64,000 nucleotides of DNA from Bacteroidales bacterium (GTDB lineage Bacteria; Bacteroidota; Bacteroidia; Bacteroidales; GWA2-32-17). Location: assembly GCA_013314715.1 (NCBI GenBank), contig JABUFC010000003.1, positions 30,596-94,595 of the forward strand, given 5' to 3'. This document shows positions 63,953 to 64,000 of this stretch, piece after piece. The position numbers and the translations under genes are program-made. Each line of letters starts with the position of its first letter. Within the stretch, counting starts at the first letter, position 1. The notes beneath the pieces were generated by a model that worked only from the letters and a program-made list of their open reading frames with translations, did not search any database and had not been told where the DNA came from.

Positions 63953-64000
63953 ATGATAGCTGTAATTAAAGATTTATTAAAAAAATACTTTTTATATTTT
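63953..64000 (+). CDS. Partial gene starting at the right window edge
   Basis: An open frame of 16 codons (MIAVIKDLLKKYFLYF) runs off the window. The ATG lies 11 bp after a predicted transcription start from a perfect -7 box (63928-63935). The product cannot be named from so few residues. Confidence 0.5.
   Translation, partial: MIAVIKDLLKKYFLYF

Overview
The window is a gene-dense, AT-rich bacterial chromosome segment from a member of the Bacteroidota, probably Bacteroidales-like. The evidence is: promoters of the Bacteroidota type (TTTG, 19-21 bp, TAnnTTTG) in front of many genes; a lipid-anchored Omp85 protein (TamL) with TamB; a DUF5686 outer-membrane protein; a redox protein with a probable type IX secretion tail; DUF3109; Y_Y_Y/propeller sensors; the bactofilin-AtpZ gene order; and menaquinone genes of the futalosine route. 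Most of the content is core metabolism and envelope biogenesis. I see no insertion sequence, prophage, CRISPR array or rRNA. One tRNA gene (tRNA-Ser, CGA) is present.

Layout. 1-3202: propeller/SpoIIE phosphatase cut by the window edge. 3254-4451: ribH with a membrane TPR protein. 4649-5830: glutathione peroxidase and an FMN reductase. 5835-9231: yidC, EI24 and mqnA operon. 9380-12517: an active-site-divergent enolase and a UbiD-family decarboxylase, probably the late menaquinone one. 12552-19056: second propeller/SpoIIE protein, two unknown exported proteins and ettA. 19129-22038: ankyrin protein, hisS, double-thioredoxin protein. 22115-24387: aldehyde dehydrogenase and methyltransferase. 25311-28390: isoaspartyl dipeptidase and a short cyanophycin-synthetase-like ligase. 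28517-31195: yceD-rpmF-plsX-fabH. 31260-33951: gpmI, DUF3109 and an exported protein. 34120-36274: GRAM-like protein, DMT transporter, FKBP lipoprotein. 36514-45561: DUF5686, TPR/OmpA-like lipoprotein, deoxynucleoside kinase, prolyl oligopeptidase, SppA. 45618-47833: T9SS-tagged redoxin, lipoprotein and exported unknown. 47977-48065: tRNA-Ser. 48571-51722: tamL and a lipoprotein. 52016-54404: two thioredoxins and cca. 54397-60378: tsaD, tamB, folA. 60378-63877: ktrA, ktrB, AtpI-like, AtpZ, bactofilin. A gene starting at 63953 leaves the window.

The best candidate for an undescribed system is the two-gene unit at 25311-28390. The ligase has the N-terminal and ATP-grasp parts of cyanophycin synthetase but only a shortened, P-loop-less remnant of the Mur-ligase half, the architecture known for cyanobacterial CphA2, which polymerises beta-aspartyl dipeptides. 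It sits 17 bp upstream of an isoaspartyl dipeptidase, an enzyme that splits beta-aspartyl dipeptides. This suggests a storage or turnover cycle of a beta-aspartyl polymer in a Bacteroidota cell. The second candidate is the enolase at 9380, which changes four catalytic-site positions while keeping the metal ligands, and is co-transcribed with a UbiD decarboxylase.

The promoter pattern also lets several starts be corrected (FKBP lipoprotein, DMT transporter, cca, DUF5686 protein, tamB), because the most upstream start codon lies inside or before the -7 element. All functions are inferred by reading the sequence. No database search was run.
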